Assembly (NCBI RefSeq): GCF_003443615.1
Contig: NZ_CP031967.1
Location: forward strand, 3,224,001-3,288,000
Reading direction: 5' to 3'
Length of the DNA stretch: 64,000 nucleotides
From: Alteromonas sp. BL110
GTDB lineage: Bacteria > Pseudomonadota > Gammaproteobacteria > Enterobacterales > Alteromonadaceae
This document shows positions 38,776-48,267 of this stretch, piece after piece. The notes beneath the pieces were generated by a model. The model ran no database searches, was not told the origin of the DNA, and saw only the letters and a list, made by a program, of their open reading frames with translations. The translations under genes and the position numbers were made by a program. Each line of letters opens with the position of its first letter. Position 1 is the first letter of the stretch.

Positions 38776-40080
38776 ATGCAAGTTTCAGTCGAGACGACCC
38801 AGGGTTTAGAACGCCGTCTTACTATCACCGTTCCATCTGACACGGTTGATTCAGCAGTTAAGTCACGCCTACAGCAGTTGGCAAAAACACAACGCATCAA
38901 CGGCTTCCGTCCAGGTAAAGTTCCTGTAAGCGTAATCAAAAAGCGTTTCGGCCAGGCAGTTCGCCAAGAAGTTGCTGGCGATGTTATGCAGCAAAACTTC
39001 TACCAAGCAGTCATTCAAGAGAAAATTCAGCCTGCTGGTATGCCTAAGTTTGAACTGACCAAAGACGAAGATGGTCAGGACCTAGAATTTGTAGCATCTT
39101 TCGAAGTTTACCCAGAAGTAGAAGTGAAAGGTGTAAGCGATATCGAAATCGAAAAGCCAGTAGTAGAAATTACTGACAAAGATCTTGATAACATGATGGA
39201 AACACTTCAAAAGCAGCACGCATCTTGGAAAGAAGTTAAGCGTAAAGCTAAGAAAGACGACAAAGTTATCATTGACTTCGTTGGTTCTATCGATGGTGAA
39301 GAGTTTGAAGGCGGAAAAGCAGAAGATTTCGCACTAGAGCTTGGCAAAGACCGCATGATTCCTGGTTTCGAGAAGCCACTGGTTGGCGCGAAAGCGGGCG
39401 AAGAAGTGACAATCGAAGTTACCTTCCCAGAAGATTACCACGCTGAAAACCTAAAGGGTAAAGACGCTGTTTTCCAAGCAACAGTTAAGAAAGTAGAAGG
39501 TCTAGACCTTCCAAAAGTTGATGAAGAGTTTGCTAAACTATTCGGTGTTGAAGAAGGCGGCGTTGACGCACTTAAAGCTGAAGTTCGTAAGAACATGCAG
39601 CGTGAACTAGACCAAACGCTTAAAGCACAAGTTAAAGAAGACGTGATTTCTAAACTTGTTGAAGCTAACGAGATTGATATTCCTCAAGCGCTTATCGATC
39701 AAGAAGTAAACGCGCTACGCGAGCAAGCGAAGCAACGTTTCAGCCAGCAGGGCGGTGGTCAGAACCTTCCAGACCTACCTGCGGAACTGTTTACTGACAA
39801 CGCTAAGCGTCGCGTATCTATTGGTCTACTTCTTGGTGAAGTAATCAAAGAAAACGAACTAAAAGCAGACGAAGCTAAAGTTAACGAGATGATCGAAACT
39901 GCTGCTTCTGCGTATGAAGATCCGCAAGAAGTTGTTGACTACTACAACAACAATCAAGAGCTTATGCAGCAAATGCAAAATGTTGCTCTAGAAGAACAAG
40001 CGATTGAGTGGGTTCTTGAGCAAGCAAAAGTTACTGAAGTAACTAAAGCTTTTGACGAGGTTATGAACAAACAGGCGTAA
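38776..40080 (+). CDS. tig: Trigger factor
   Basis: A ribosome-bound chaperone and peptidyl-prolyl isomerase, 434 residues. The ribosome-binding domain contains the signature 'GFRPGKVP' (about 44-51), the FKBP-like domain spans about 150-245 ('[19 protein letters not shown]') and the C-terminal helical chaperone arms follow. GAGGT precedes the ATG. It heads the tig-clpP-clpX-lon cluster but has its own terminator. Confidence 0.97.
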   Translation: MQVSVETTQGLERRLTITVPSDTVDSAVKSRLQQLAKTQRINGFRPGKVPVSVIKKRFGQAVRQEVAGDVMQQNFYQAVIQEKIQPAGMPKFELTKDEDGQDLEFVASFEVYPEVEVKGVSDIEIEKPVVEITDKDLDNMMETLQKQHASWKEVKRKAKKDDKVIIDFVGSIDGEEFEGGKAEDFALELGKDRMIPGFEKPLVGAKAGEEVTIEVTFPEDYHAENLKGKDAVFQATVKKVEGLDLPKVDEEFAKLFGVEEGGVDALKAEVRKNMQRELDQTLKAQVKEDVISKLVEANEIDIPQALIDQEVNALREQAKQRFSQQGGGQNLPDLPAELFTDNAKRRVSIGLLLGEVIKENELKADEAKVNEMIETAASAYEDPQEVVDYYNNNQELMQQMQNVALEEQAIEWVLEQAKVTEVTKAFDEVMNKQA

Positions 40081-40121
40081 TTTTTTACTGTCTGATTGAC
40101 AATACTTGTCAGCAACTGCTT

Positions 40122-40155
40122 AAATGCTCGGAGCCTTCCGAGCATTTTTGTTTTT
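40122..40155 (+). terminator. Terminator after tig
   Basis: AAATGCTCGGA (40122-40132), loop GCCT, TCCGAGCATTT (40137-40147), then T-rich sequence. A TTGACA (40096-40101) with a weak -10 just before it might start clpP transcripts that carry this hairpin in their leader. Confidence 0.85.
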
Positions 40156-40178
40156 AACGCTAGATAATCAAGGTAGCT

Positions 40179-40808
40179 ATGACTAATACCCCGTTTGACC
40201 CAATGAATGCACTTGTTCCTATGGTTGTAGAGCAAACCTCTAAAGGTGAGCGCTCATACGACATTTATTCTCGTCTTTTAAAAGAAAACGTAATTTTCTT
40301 AGTAGGACAAGTTGAAGATCACATGGCCAACCTCATCGTTGCTCAAATGTTGTTCTTAGAAGCTGAAAATCCTGAGAAAGATATTTTCTTGTACATTAAC
40401 TCACCGGGCGGCTCTGTCACTGCAGGCATGGCAATCTACGACACGATGAGATTTATTAAGCCAGACGTGAGCACAGTATGTATGGGCCAAGCTGCAAGCA
40501 TGGGCGCATTTCTACTATCTGCAGGAGCAAAAGGTAAGCGTTATTGTCTACCTAACTCACGCGTTATGATTCACCAACCTTTAGGTGGTTTCCAAGGTCA
40601 GGCATCTGATTTTGAAATACATGCGAAAGAAATTCTGTCTATTAAAGAGAAGTTGAATCGCCTAATGGCAGACCATACTGGTCAAGACTATGAAAAAGTC
40701 GCGCGCGACACAGACCGTGATAACTTTTTAAGTGCAACCGAGGCAAAAGATTACGGCCTAGTTGACCAAGTTTTAGCAAATCGATCTGACGTAGCCGGAA
40801 CTAAGTAG
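40179..40808 (+). CDS. clpP: ATP-dependent Clp protease proteolytic subunit
   Basis: The tetradecameric serine protease that pairs with ClpX (and ClpA). 209 residues with the triad Ser107 ('[11 protein letters not shown]'), His132 ('VMIHQPLGG') and Asp181 ('TDRDNFLS'). A short propeptide is likely, as in E. coli. AAGGTAGCT precedes the ATG. clpX follows after 75 bases without a terminator between. Confidence 0.97.
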   Translation: MTNTPFDPMNALVPMVVEQTSKGERSYDIYSRLLKENVIFLVGQVEDHMANLIVAQMLFLEAENPEKDIFLYINSPGGSVTAGMAIYDTMRFIKPDVSTVCMGQAASMGAFLLSAGAKGKRYCLPNSRVMIHQPLGGFQGQASDFEIHAKEILSIKEKLNRLMADHTGQDYEKVARDTDRDNFLSATEAKDYGLVDQVLANRSDVAGTK

Positions 40809-40883
40809 TATAGTTATAGATGACCCGAGCCAGTGCATAGCACGAATTTGGTTTTCGGCTCGGGTAAGGCAGAGGCAAAAGTA

Positions 40884-42158
40884 ATGAGTGATAAGCAAAG
40901 CGGTGACGGTGATAACAAGCTACTGTACTGTTCGTTTTGTGGCAAAAGCCAACACGAAGTAAGAAAGTTAATAGCAGGCCCGTCGGTATTTATATGCGAC
41001 GAGTGTGTTGAGTTATGTAACGATATCATTCGCGAAGAAATTAAGGAAATCGCGCCTAAGCAAAAGCAGGACGCTTTACCTAAACCAACTGAAATTCATG
41101 CTCATCTTGACGATTATGTTATCGGCCAAGAACATGCGAAGAAGGTGCTGTCAGTAGCGGTTTATAACCACTACAAGCGTTTACGCAATGGCGATGTTCA
41201 TGAAGGCGTAGAACTTGGCAAAAGTAACATTCTGTTAATTGGCCCAACGGGTAGTGGTAAAACACTGCTAGCAGAAACACTTGCACGTTTACTTGACGTG
41301 CCATTCACAATGGCTGACGCAACCACGCTTACAGAAGCGGGTTATGTAGGTGAAGATGTTGAAAACATTATTCAGAAACTGCTTCAGAAGTGTGATTATG
41401 ACGTTGAGAAGGCGCAGCGCGGTATCGTTTATATAGACGAAATTGATAAAATTTCTCGTAAGTCTGACAATCCATCAATTACTCGTGACGTATCGGGTGA
41501 AGGTGTCCAGCAAGCCCTTCTTAAGCTGATTGAAGGTACAGTTGCTTCTGTTCCCCCTCAAGGTGGTCGTAAGCACCCTCAGCAAGAGTTTTTGCAAGTT
41601 GATACTTCTAAGATACTGTTTATTTGTGGTGGCGCGTTTGCTGGTCTTGATAAAGTTATCGAGCAACGCGCGCAAAAAGACACAGGTATAGGGTTTGGTG
41701 CTACTGTTAAGTCGAAAGACAACAGCAAGCAAATTAGCGAACTCTTCAAGCAAGTTGAACCTGAGGACTTAGTGAAATACGGATTAATTCCGGAATTCAT
41801 TGGTCGTCTTCCGGTGGTTACTAGTCTTGAAGAGTTGAATGAAGAAGCGCTAATTCAGATTCTTCGTGAGCCCAAGAATGCAATCACCAAACAATACGGT
41901 GCATTGTTCTCTATGGAAGATGTAGAACTAGAGTTTCGTGACGATGCACTTAACGCAATTGCTAAAAAGGCAATGGACCGTAAAACAGGTGCTCGTGGTC
42001 TTCGCTCAATCGTTGAAGCGGTTTTGCTTGATACCATGTACGACCTTCCTTCAATGGAAGATGTTAGCAAAGTCGTTATCGATGAAACTGTTATACGTGG
42101 TGAATCGAAACCTATTTTGATTTACGACAGTAATGAAAAAAAGGCCGCATCTGAATAG
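40884..42158 (+). CDS. clpX: ATP-dependent Clp protease ATP-binding subunit ClpX
   Basis: An AAA+ unfoldase that feeds substrates to ClpP. 424 residues, equal to E. coli. The N-terminal zinc domain uses Cys16, Cys19, Cys38 and Cys41 ('YCSFCGK', 'ICDECVELC'); Walker A is 'GPTGSGKT' (120-127), Walker B '[10 protein letters not shown]', and the ClpP-docking IGF loop is in '[10 protein letters not shown]'. I start at ATG 40884 (AGAGG upstream); a longer frame from 40833 adds 17 unrelated residues. Confidence 0.97.
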   Translation: MSDKQSGDGDNKLLYCSFCGKSQHEVRKLIAGPSVFICDECVELCNDIIREEIKEIAPKQKQDALPKPTEIHAHLDDYVIGQEHAKKVLSVAVYNHYKRLRNGDVHEGVELGKSNILLIGPTGSGKTLLAETLARLLDVPFTMADATTLTEAGYVGEDVENIIQKLLQKCDYDVEKAQRGIVYIDEIDKISRKSDNPSITRDVSGEGVQQALLKLIEGTVASVPPQGGRKHPQQEFLQVDTSKILFICGGAFAGLDKVIEQRAQKDTGIGFGATVKSKDNSKQISELFKQVEPEDLVKYGLIPEFIGRLPVVTSLEELNEEALIQILREPKNAITKQYGALFSMEDVELEFRDDALNAIAKKAMDRKTGARGLRSIVEAVLLDTMYDLPSMEDVSKVVIDETVIRGESKPILIYDSNEKKAASE

Positions 42159-42175
42159 ATGTTAGCTTAGAACAG

Positions 42176-42200
42176 AAAAGGTCCTTCGGGACCTTTTTTT
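42176..42200 (+). terminator. Terminator after clpX
   Basis: AAAAGGTCC (42176-42184), TTCG tetraloop, GGACCTTTT (42189-42197) and a T-run. The sequence from 42201 to 42439 shows nothing recognisable before the heat-shock promoter. Confidence 0.92.
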
Positions 42201-42439
42201 GTGTTTATCGGTGCTTAATGGCGCGTAAGCAACCTTGTGATAACTGCCTGCAACTGATGAGCTAATATCAAAGGTGTTTGATATTTGAGCGAATAAGTGC
42301 TGTAAAGCTATCCTTTCTACTAGATTTTTTAGTTTTGTGTTGCCATTCGATGCAAAATCGATAATGGTTATATTGAGGTCGGCTGGCCCTAGAGCAGGGA
42401 AGGTAAGGTTAAGGAATTAACACACTTTAATAAGTTTCG

Positions 42440-42468
42440 ATTGAACTTTGCTCTTGCATCCCCATATA
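42440..42468 (+). promoter_or_regulatory. Heat-shock (sigma-32) promoter of lon
   Basis: ATTGAAC (42440-42446), 13 bases, CCCCATATA (42460-42468). This matches the sigma-32 consensus CTTGAAA, 13-14 bases, CCCCATNTA with two changes in the -35 element. It lies 32 bases before the lon ATG, consistent with lon being a heat-shock gene. Confidence 0.75.
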
Positions 42469-42500
42469 AAAATGACATTTCAAACTAATTGAGAACAAGT

Positions 42501-44852
42501 ATGACAGTTGAGCGTGAAAATCGCATTGAAATTCCTGTGCTTGCCTTGCGGGACGTGGTTGTTTACCCGCATATGGTCATACCCCTATTTGTTGGGCGTG
42601 AGAAATCAATCCGTTGCCTAGAAGCGGCAATGGATAATGACAAACAAATTTTTCTAGTAGCACAAAAAGACGCGGGCGTTGATGAGCCTGAAGCAGATGA
42701 CATTTACACTGTAGGTACCATTGCTACTATCCTACAGCTTTTAAAGCTCCCTGACGGTACTGTAAAGGTGCTTGTAGAGGGTAGCGTACGCGGTGAAATT
42801 GAAAGCTATAAACAGTCAGATCCCTTCTTTGTTGCTAATGTTGATAGGTTAGACGATGAAGGTATTGATGAGAGTGAGCAAGAAGTCTTGATCCGCTCTG
42901 CCGTTTCGCAGTTTGAAGGCTATGTGAAACTTAATAAAAAAATCCCGCCAGAAGTACTGACTTCACTTAATGGGATTGAAGATGCGGCGCGTTTAGCGGA
43001 CACAATGGCCGCGCATATGCCTCTTAAACTTACTGAGAAGCAAAAAGTGCTAGAAATGCAGGGTGTCAATGAGCGCCTTGAGTATTTGATGGCACTGATG
43101 GAAGGCGAAATTGATTTGCTGCAGGTGGAAAAGAAAATTCGCACCCGCGTTAAAAAGCAAATGGAAAAAAGCCAGCGCGAATATTATTTGAATGAGCAAA
43201 TGAAAGCCATTCAAAAAGAACTGGGAGAGTTAGACGATGCGCCCGATGAGTTCGAGGCGCTATCTAAAAAGATAGCCGACGCGAAAATGCCTAAAGAGGC
43301 AGAAGATAAAGCGAAAGCTGAACTTCAAAAGCTTAAAATGATGTCGCCGATGTCAGCAGAAGCCACCGTGCTTCGAAGCTACATTGATTGGCTTACTAAT
43401 GTTCCGTGGAATAAGCGTTCGCCGGTGAAGAAAGATCTTTCGCGGGCTGAAGGCGTGCTTAACGAAGATCATTACGGCCTCGAAAAAGTAAAAGAACGTA
43501 TTCTTGAATACCTAGCGGTTCAGCAGCGTGTTAAAAAGCTAAAAGGCCCGATTCTATGTCTTGTGGGGCCTCCTGGTGTAGGTAAAACCTCGCTTGGCCA
43601 GTCTGTTGCTAAGGCGACAGGCCGCAAATATGTGCGTATGGCACTAGGTGGTGTGCGAGATGAGGCTGAAATACGTGGCCATCGTCGTACTTACATTGGT
43701 TCATTGCCAGGTAAGCTCGTGCAAAAAATGGCGAAAGTAGGGGTTAAAAACCCGCTGTTCCTACTTGATGAAATCGATAAAATGTCATCAGACATGCGAG
43801 GTGACCCTGCGTCAGCGTTGCTAGAGGTACTAGACCCTGAGCAAAACAACAGCTTCAGCGACCATTATTTAGAAGTTGATTACGATCTATCAGACGTGAT
43901 GTTCGTCGCAACCTCCAACAGTATGAATATTCCAGGTCCTTTACTTGACCGAATGGAAGTGATACGTCTTTCGGGTTACACCGAAGATGAAAAGCTTAAT
44001 ATTGCGAAGAACCATTTAATTGGTAAGCAAATGGAGCGCAATGGACTTAAAGCGAAAGAGCTTGAGATTACAGATTCTGCGGTGATTGGCATGATTCGTT
44101 ACTACACGCGCGAAGCGGGTGTTAGGAGCTTAGAGCGCGAAGTATCGAAGGTATGCCGTAAAGCGGTTAAAGATATCTTACTCACGAAGAGCAAAGATAA
44201 AGTGGTTGTCACTCAAGATAATCTTAAAGACTATCTTGGCGTTCAGCGCTTTGATTACGGTAAGGCCGACAAAGACAACCAAATTGGCCAGGTTACAGGA
44301 TTGGCTTGGACCCAGGTTGGTGGGGATTTACTGACTATTGAAACCACATCAGTTCCTGGTAAAGGGAAAATGACGTCTACAGGCTCTTTAGGCGATGTGA
44401 TGCAGGAGTCAATTAAGGCGGCAATGACAGTGGTAAGAAGCCGCGCTGAAAAGCTTCGTATTAATGACGATTTTTATGAGAAGCGTGATATTCATGTGCA
44501 CGTTCCTGAAGGTGCGACTCCAAAAGACGGCCCAAGCGCCGGTATTGCAATGTGCACCGCTTTAGTATCTTCACTAACGGGTAACCCTGTGAAGTGTGAT
44601 GTTGCCATGACAGGCGAAATTACTCTTCGCGGTGAAGTTCTTGCTATTGGTGGTCTAAAAGAAAAGTTACTTGCAGCACACCGGGGTGGCATTAAAACTG
44701 TTGTTATTCCAAAGGATAACGAGCGAGATTTGGAAGAGATTCCAGACAACGTGAAGAAAGACTTATCAATCCACCCAGTAAAATGGATTGATGATGTTCT
44801 TGATATTGCGCTTCAGGAACCGGTTGAAAGTTTCGAAGTGGTTAAAAAGTAA
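42501..44852 (+). CDS. lon: ATP-dependent protease Lon
   Basis: An AAA+ serine protease that degrades misfolded and regulatory proteins. 783 residues (E. coli 784): N-terminal LON substrate domain (about 1-200), coiled-coil, Walker A 'GPPGVGKTSLG' (about 352-362), Walker B 'FLLDEIDKM', and a protease domain with the Ser of 'KDGPSAGIAM' and the Lys of 'GGLKEKLLAAHRGG'. The start is ATG 42501 after TTGAGAAC. The sigma-32 type promoter just upstream gives heat induction. Confidence 0.97.
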   Translation: MTVERENRIEIPVLALRDVVVYPHMVIPLFVGREKSIRCLEAAMDNDKQIFLVAQKDAGVDEPEADDIYTVGTIATILQLLKLPDGTVKVLVEGSVRGEIESYKQSDPFFVANVDRLDDEGIDESEQEVLIRSAVSQFEGYVKLNKKIPPEVLTSLNGIEDAARLADTMAAHMPLKLTEKQKVLEMQGVNERLEYLMALMEGEIDLLQVEKKIRTRVKKQMEKSQREYYLNEQMKAIQKELGELDDAPDEFEALSKKIADAKMPKEAEDKAKAELQKLKMMSPMSAEATVLRSYIDWLTNVPWNKRSPVKKDLSRAEGVLNEDHYGLEKVKERILEYLAVQQRVKKLKGPILCLVGPPGVGKTSLGQSVAKATGRKYVRMALGGVRDEAEIRGHRRTYIGSLPGKLVQKMAKVGVKNPLFLLDEIDKMSSDMRGDPASALLEVLDPEQNNSFSDHYLEVDYDLSDVMFVATSNSMNIPGPLLDRMEVIRLSGYTEDEKLNIAKNHLIGKQMERNGLKAKELEITDSAVIGMIRYYTREAGVRSLEREVSKVCRKAVKDILLTKSKDKVVVTQDNLKDYLGVQRFDYGKADKDNQIGQVTGLAWTQVGGDLLTIETTSVPGKGKMTSTGSLGDVMQESIKAAMTVVRSRAEKLRINDDFYEKRDIHVHVPEGATPKDGPSAGIAMCTALVSSLTGNPVKCDVAMTGEITLRGEVLAIGGLKEKLLAAHRGGIKTVVIPKDNERDLEEIPDNVKKDLSIHPVKWIDDVLDIALQEPVESFEVVKK

Positions 44853-45083
44853 CTTACAGGTTTGGCTGTATACCTTTATTTTTAAAGGCGTGCAGCCTAG
44901 TTTTTGCTATAAAAATGCAATAATTGACTAAATTATGCGCATTAGACGAAAGAAAACCTTATTTTTTTGAAAATAGGGCTTTCATGTCACAAAAGTTGTG
45001 TTACCTTTAACTGGTATTCGCTTGAAGCCTTGCCACAAAAGGGATTGCAGCGATTCATTTAAAAAGTTAATTATTTGTGACTG

Positions 45084-45116
45084 AAGCTTGATGTTAACGA
45101 TCAAGCTTGCTATAAC
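45084..45116 (+). promoter_or_regulatory. hupB promoter with an overlapping 9-bp dyad
   Basis: TTGATG (45088-45093), 17 bases, TATAAC (45111-45116). AAGCTTGAT (45084-45092) and ATCAAGCTT (45100-45108) form a perfect dyad with a 7-base centre that covers the -35 box and spacer, so it could be an operator. The remaining bases after lon (44853-45083) show no gene. Confidence 0.5.
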
Positions 45117-45173
45117 GTTCAAGCAAAATCGTTTTGGACAAACAGTATAATAACAATCGAAGGGGATCTAATT

Positions 45174-45446
45174 GTGAACAAGTCTCAACTTATCGACCAA
45201 ATCGCTGCTGGTGCAGACATTTCTAAAGCAGCTGCTGGCCGCGCTCTTGACGCATTCACTGACTCAGTAACTGCGGCGCTTAAAGACGGCGACCAAGTTG
45301 CACTAGTAGGCTTTGGTACTTTCTCAGTTCGCGAACGTTCAGCTCGCAGTGGCCGTAACCCACAAACTGGTGAGACTATTCAGATTTCAGCAGCGAAAGT
45401 TCCATCTTTCAAAGCTGGTAAAGCACTGAAAGACGCTTGTAACTAA
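45174..45446 (+). CDS. hupB: DNA-binding protein HU-beta
   Basis: A 90-residue nucleoid protein that bends and compacts DNA as a dimer. '[28 protein letters not shown]' region gives the helical body, '[22 protein letters not shown]' the DNA-binding arms with the conserved Pro, and '[13 protein letters not shown]' the C-terminus. The start is GTG 45174 with AAGGGGA correctly placed. The lon-hupB-ppiD order identifies it as the HU-beta copy. Confidence 0.95.
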   Translation: MNKSQLIDQIAAGADISKAAAGRALDAFTDSVTAALKDGDQVALVGFGTFSVRERSARSGRNPQTGETIQISAAKVPSFKAGKALKDACN

Positions 45447-45461
45447 GCAAAAAAATTATAG

Positions 45462-45495
45462 AAAAAGGCGATGGCTAGTCCATCGCCTTTTTTAT
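45462..45495 (+). terminator. Terminator after hupB
   Basis: AAAAAGGCGATGG (45462-45474), loop CTAGT, CCATCGCCTTTTT (45480-45492) with a T-run. Confidence 0.92.
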
Positions 45496-45513
45496 TTCTA
45501 AAAGAAAGAATTC

Positions 45514-45551
45514 AATATTGGGGTCAGAGTAACGACTCTGACCCCAATATT
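45514..45551. repeat. REP-like palindrome with GGGGTCAGAGT core
   Basis: AATATTGGGGTCAGAGT (45514-45530), loop AACG, ACTCTGACCCCAATATT (45535-45551): perfect 17-bp arms. I recognise the GGGGTCAGAGT/ACTCTGACCCC core as the type of extragenic palindrome associated with Y1-type (REP-associated) transposases in marine gammaproteobacteria. No transposase gene is present in this window, so this is an isolated copy. Confidence 0.7.
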
Positions 45552-45760
45552 TTAAGAATAGGAATAACCCCTTTCAGGCATGTCTATTTCTTATACATGT
45601 TAGTGAAACACCCTTACTTGACGAAAGACATTACAAATAGTGTGTTTTGGCGTTTATATTCGGTGGCATTGGGTTATAATCAGCGCTTATTTTACCTTGA
45701 GCTTGCCAGCAGATGGTGAATTAGGGTAACTGTAGTAAGCAACGGAGTTGAAGAACAATC

Positions 45761-47653
45761 ATGCTAGAAAGAATCAGAGAAGGTTCTCAAGGCCCTTGGG
45801 CGATGGCGATAATTGCGCTTATCGTTTTAAGTTTCGTATTCGCAGGTGTTGGTAGTTACCTAACATCATCAGGTACTACAGCAGTAGCAACTGTCAACGG
45901 CGAAGAAATTTCGGCACAAGAACTAGAACGCGCATACCAGAATCAGCGTGCACAAATGGAGTCACAGTACGGCGAAAGCATCGCGCAGCTTTTCTCTAGC
46001 GAACAATATCTCGCAGATTTTAGAAAAAATGTACTGGACAGACTTATTGCTGAAAAACTGATTCAGCAACAAGCTACCGATATGGGTTTACGTGTAAGCG
46101 ATGAACAAATTCGTGAAACGATAGTGCAAATGCCTGAATTTCAGTTTGGTGGCCAGTTTGATAACGAGCGTTTCCAAGCTATTCTCCGTCAAAATGGTTT
46201 TCAAGTTGCAGACTTCCGCGATTATCTAAGAACGCAAATGACCCAGAATCAGTTGGCGGCAGCGTTAACGAATTCTTCATTTTCTCTAGATAGCGAAGTG
46301 CAGCAGGCTAATGCTCTTCAACGTCAAACTCGCGATGCAAAATACGTATTGGTGAGCTCTGACGAATTCGCCGATTCTATCGAAGTAACAGACGCTGATG
46401 TAGAAGCTTTCTACAACGACAATATTGCTTCTTTCGATACTGAAGAGCAGGTGAAACTCGCTTTTGTAAAACTAAGCGTTGAAGACCTCAAAGGTCGCGT
46501 TTCTGTAGATGAAGATGCTGTGCGTACTTATTACGACAACAACTTGGGAAGCTACGGCACTGAAGAGGAACGCCGAGTTTCACATATTCTTATCGAAGCC
46601 GGTGATGACCAAGACGCCGCGAGAGCAAAAGCAGAGTCATTAAAAACTCAGCTTAATAACGATGCTGATTTTGCAGTACTTGCTGAAGAAAACTCCGATG
46701 ATACGTTCTCAGCTGAGAACGGCGGTGATCTCGATTTTATTACCCCTGAAATGATGGACCCAGCGTTTGATGAAGCCGCTTTTGCTTTAGAAAACGTGGG
46801 TGATGTATCTGACGTTGTCGAGACCGAGTTTGGCTTTCACATTATTAAGTTAACAGACATTAAAGAAGCGCAAGTAAAATCATTTGATGAAGTGGCCAGC
46901 GAAATTCGCGATACCCTTCTTTACGATGCTGCAATGGAGAAGTACTTTGAGCTTCAAAACACCCTAGCTGAGATTGCGTTTGAGGTGCCAGATACGCTTG
47001 AAGACGCAGCGAATGCCGTAGATTTACCTATACAAGAGTCTGTGCTTTTCAGTCGAAATACGGCACCTGCAGAACTGAGCTTTCCTGGCTTGCTGGATGT
47101 TGCTTTCTCATCGGAGTTAGTCGAGGAAGGCCTTAACAGCGATATCATCGAGCTTGATGACGAAACGGTAGTTGTAGCACGTGTTATTGAACATCAACCA
47201 CAACGCACCCAGTCACTAGACGAAGTTCGCGAAGGCATTGAAGCATCAGTTAAAGCTGAAAAAGCGAAAGAAGCAGCAGAAGCTTGGGCCTTTGACATCG
47301 CACAAAAAGTACGCGCTGAAGAAAGCGTTGAAAGCGAACTAGCAGAAAAATCTGTAGCTTGGGAAACGGCTACGGCAGTGCCAAGAGCAGGTGGTATATT
47401 AGCACGTGCATTGGTTGACACGCTTTTCTCATTGGGTCTTGAAGGTGAAGATAAGGTTGACGTAGCAACAACAGTTAACGGCGATGTCGCAGTTGTAATG
47501 CTAGAAGGCGTAAATGCTGCTCCTGAGCTCGAGAACGATCTAGGTGAAAGCCTGAAACAGCGTCTTGCTCAAGTACAAGGTCAACGCGTTTATCAGCAGT
47601 ATATCGATGCGCTTCGCGCAAATGCTGACGTGACTATTTCAGAATCATTATAA
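45761..47653 (+). CDS. ppiD: Periplasmic folding chaperone/isomerase PpiD
   Basis: An inner-membrane-anchored periplasmic chaperone of 630 residues that sits near the SecYEG exit with YfgM. One membrane helix at about 12-35 ('AMAIIALIVLSFVFAGVG'), a SurA-like N-terminal region, a parvulin domain at about 265-370 ('RRVSHILIEAGDDQDAA', 'EFGFHIIKLTDI') and a C-terminal SurA-like half. GGAG is spaced before the ATG. It lies in the usual hupB-ppiD order. Confidence 0.95.
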   Translation: MLERIREGSQGPWAMAIIALIVLSFVFAGVGSYLTSSGTTAVATVNGEEISAQELERAYQNQRAQMESQYGESIAQLFSSEQYLADFRKNVLDRLIAEKLIQQQATDMGLRVSDEQIRETIVQMPEFQFGGQFDNERFQAILRQNGFQVADFRDYLRTQMTQNQLAAALTNSSFSLDSEVQQANALQRQTRDAKYVLVSSDEFADSIEVTDADVEAFYNDNIASFDTEEQVKLAFVKLSVEDLKGRVSVDEDAVRTYYDNNLGSYGTEEERRVSHILIEAGDDQDAARAKAESLKTQLNNDADFAVLAEENSDDTFSAENGGDLDFITPEMMDPAFDEAAFALENVGDVSDVVETEFGFHIIKLTDIKEAQVKSFDEVASEIRDTLLYDAAMEKYFELQNTLAEIAFEVPDTLEDAANAVDLPIQESVLFSRNTAPAELSFPGLLDVAFSSELVEEGLNSDIIELDDETVVVARVIEHQPQRTQSLDEVREGIEASVKAEKAKEAAEAWAFDIAQKVRAEESVESELAEKSVAWETATAVPRAGGILARALVDTLFSLGLEGEDKVDVATTVNGDVAVVMLEGVNAAPELENDLGESLKQRLAQVQGQRVYQQYIDALRANADVTISESL

Positions 47654-47700
47654 TCAGGTTTAGCCACTCAAATAACGGGTAGCAACAATACAATAAATGT

Positions 47701-47735
47701 AAAAAGCCAGCTTTTAACAAAAAGCTGGCTTTTTT
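47701..47735 (+). terminator. Terminator after ppiD
   Basis: AAAAAGCCAGCTTTT (47701-47715) and AAAAGCTGGCTTTTT (47720-47734) form a perfect 15-bp stem with loop AACA. A separate 8-bp dyad (GCTCATAG 47837-47844, CTATGAGC 47854-47861) lies beyond it, with no T-run on the useful side. Confidence 0.92.
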
Positions 47736-47869
47736 GATCGGTCGCCTTTTTCGCGTGATGGTTATTTAATTGGTGCTGCAGCGTAATCAATGCTTCAGTA
47801 AATTTACTTACTAAACCCTTAAGCTGTGTTGGGTTAGCTCATAGATAGACACGCTATGAGCAAAAAAAG

Positions 47870-48040
47870 TTAATTCGTTAAAAACAACATGAGTGTATAA
47901 AACGCCGCAATGACACCGGATAGCACGAATATGTAAAGAAAACCTTGCTTGCCTTGTTCGAGGGTGTACTTGTTAGCCTGCAAATAACCAAACCAAAGTA
48001 ATGACAAGATAAGTGGTATTAAAACAATTATTTTTAACAC
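47870..48040 (-). CDS. Small two-helix membrane protein, 56 residues
   Basis: A short gene on the minus strand between ppiD and dapE. From GTG 48040 to TAA 47870 it encodes 56 residues. Helix one is about 3-20 ('KIIVLIPLILSLLWFGYL'), then a short polar turn ('QANKYTLEQGKQG') and helix two at about 34-54 ('FLYIFVLSGVIAAFYTL'). AAGAAGG at 48048-48054 is an almost perfect Shine-Dalgarno with 7-base spacing, the best argument that it is real. I do not recognise the family. Both ends probably face the same side of the membrane. It is divergent from dapE. Confidence 0.65.
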   Translation of the reverse strand: MLKIIVLIPLILSLLWFGYLQANKYTLEQGKQGFLYIFVLSGVIAAFYTLMLFLTN

Positions 48041-48267
48041 GATAACGCCTTCTTATAAGTTGTGGTCTATTTATAACAATGTGTGCGGCTATAGACAAAT
48101 ATTAGGGATGCCGGTCGAAACTCTCATACACTTGCAGTAATCTTTTTCCCAATCATCTACGCTATAAGGGCTTTTGCCTTGATGTCATGGCTTTGTCGCA
48201 AATCTGTTATTAGTGTGTCACGTTAAATTTGTGTAATAGACCCATGTTTCTAAATTGGGTTACACGA

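Noticed and set aside
40096..40127. TTGACA promoter for clpP inside the tig terminator region
   Set aside because: The -35 is perfect but the -10 (TTAAAT) is weak and the transcript would begin inside a terminator stem; kept only as a note under that terminator.
45471..45719. Plus-strand open frame of 82 residues after hupB
   Set aside because: It begins inside the hupB terminator and runs through the REP palindrome; no ribosome binding site or family likeness.
45447..45760. Insertion sequence around the GGGGTCAGAGT palindrome
   Set aside because: No transposase frame, no target duplication and no second palindrome; only a solitary REP-like unit.
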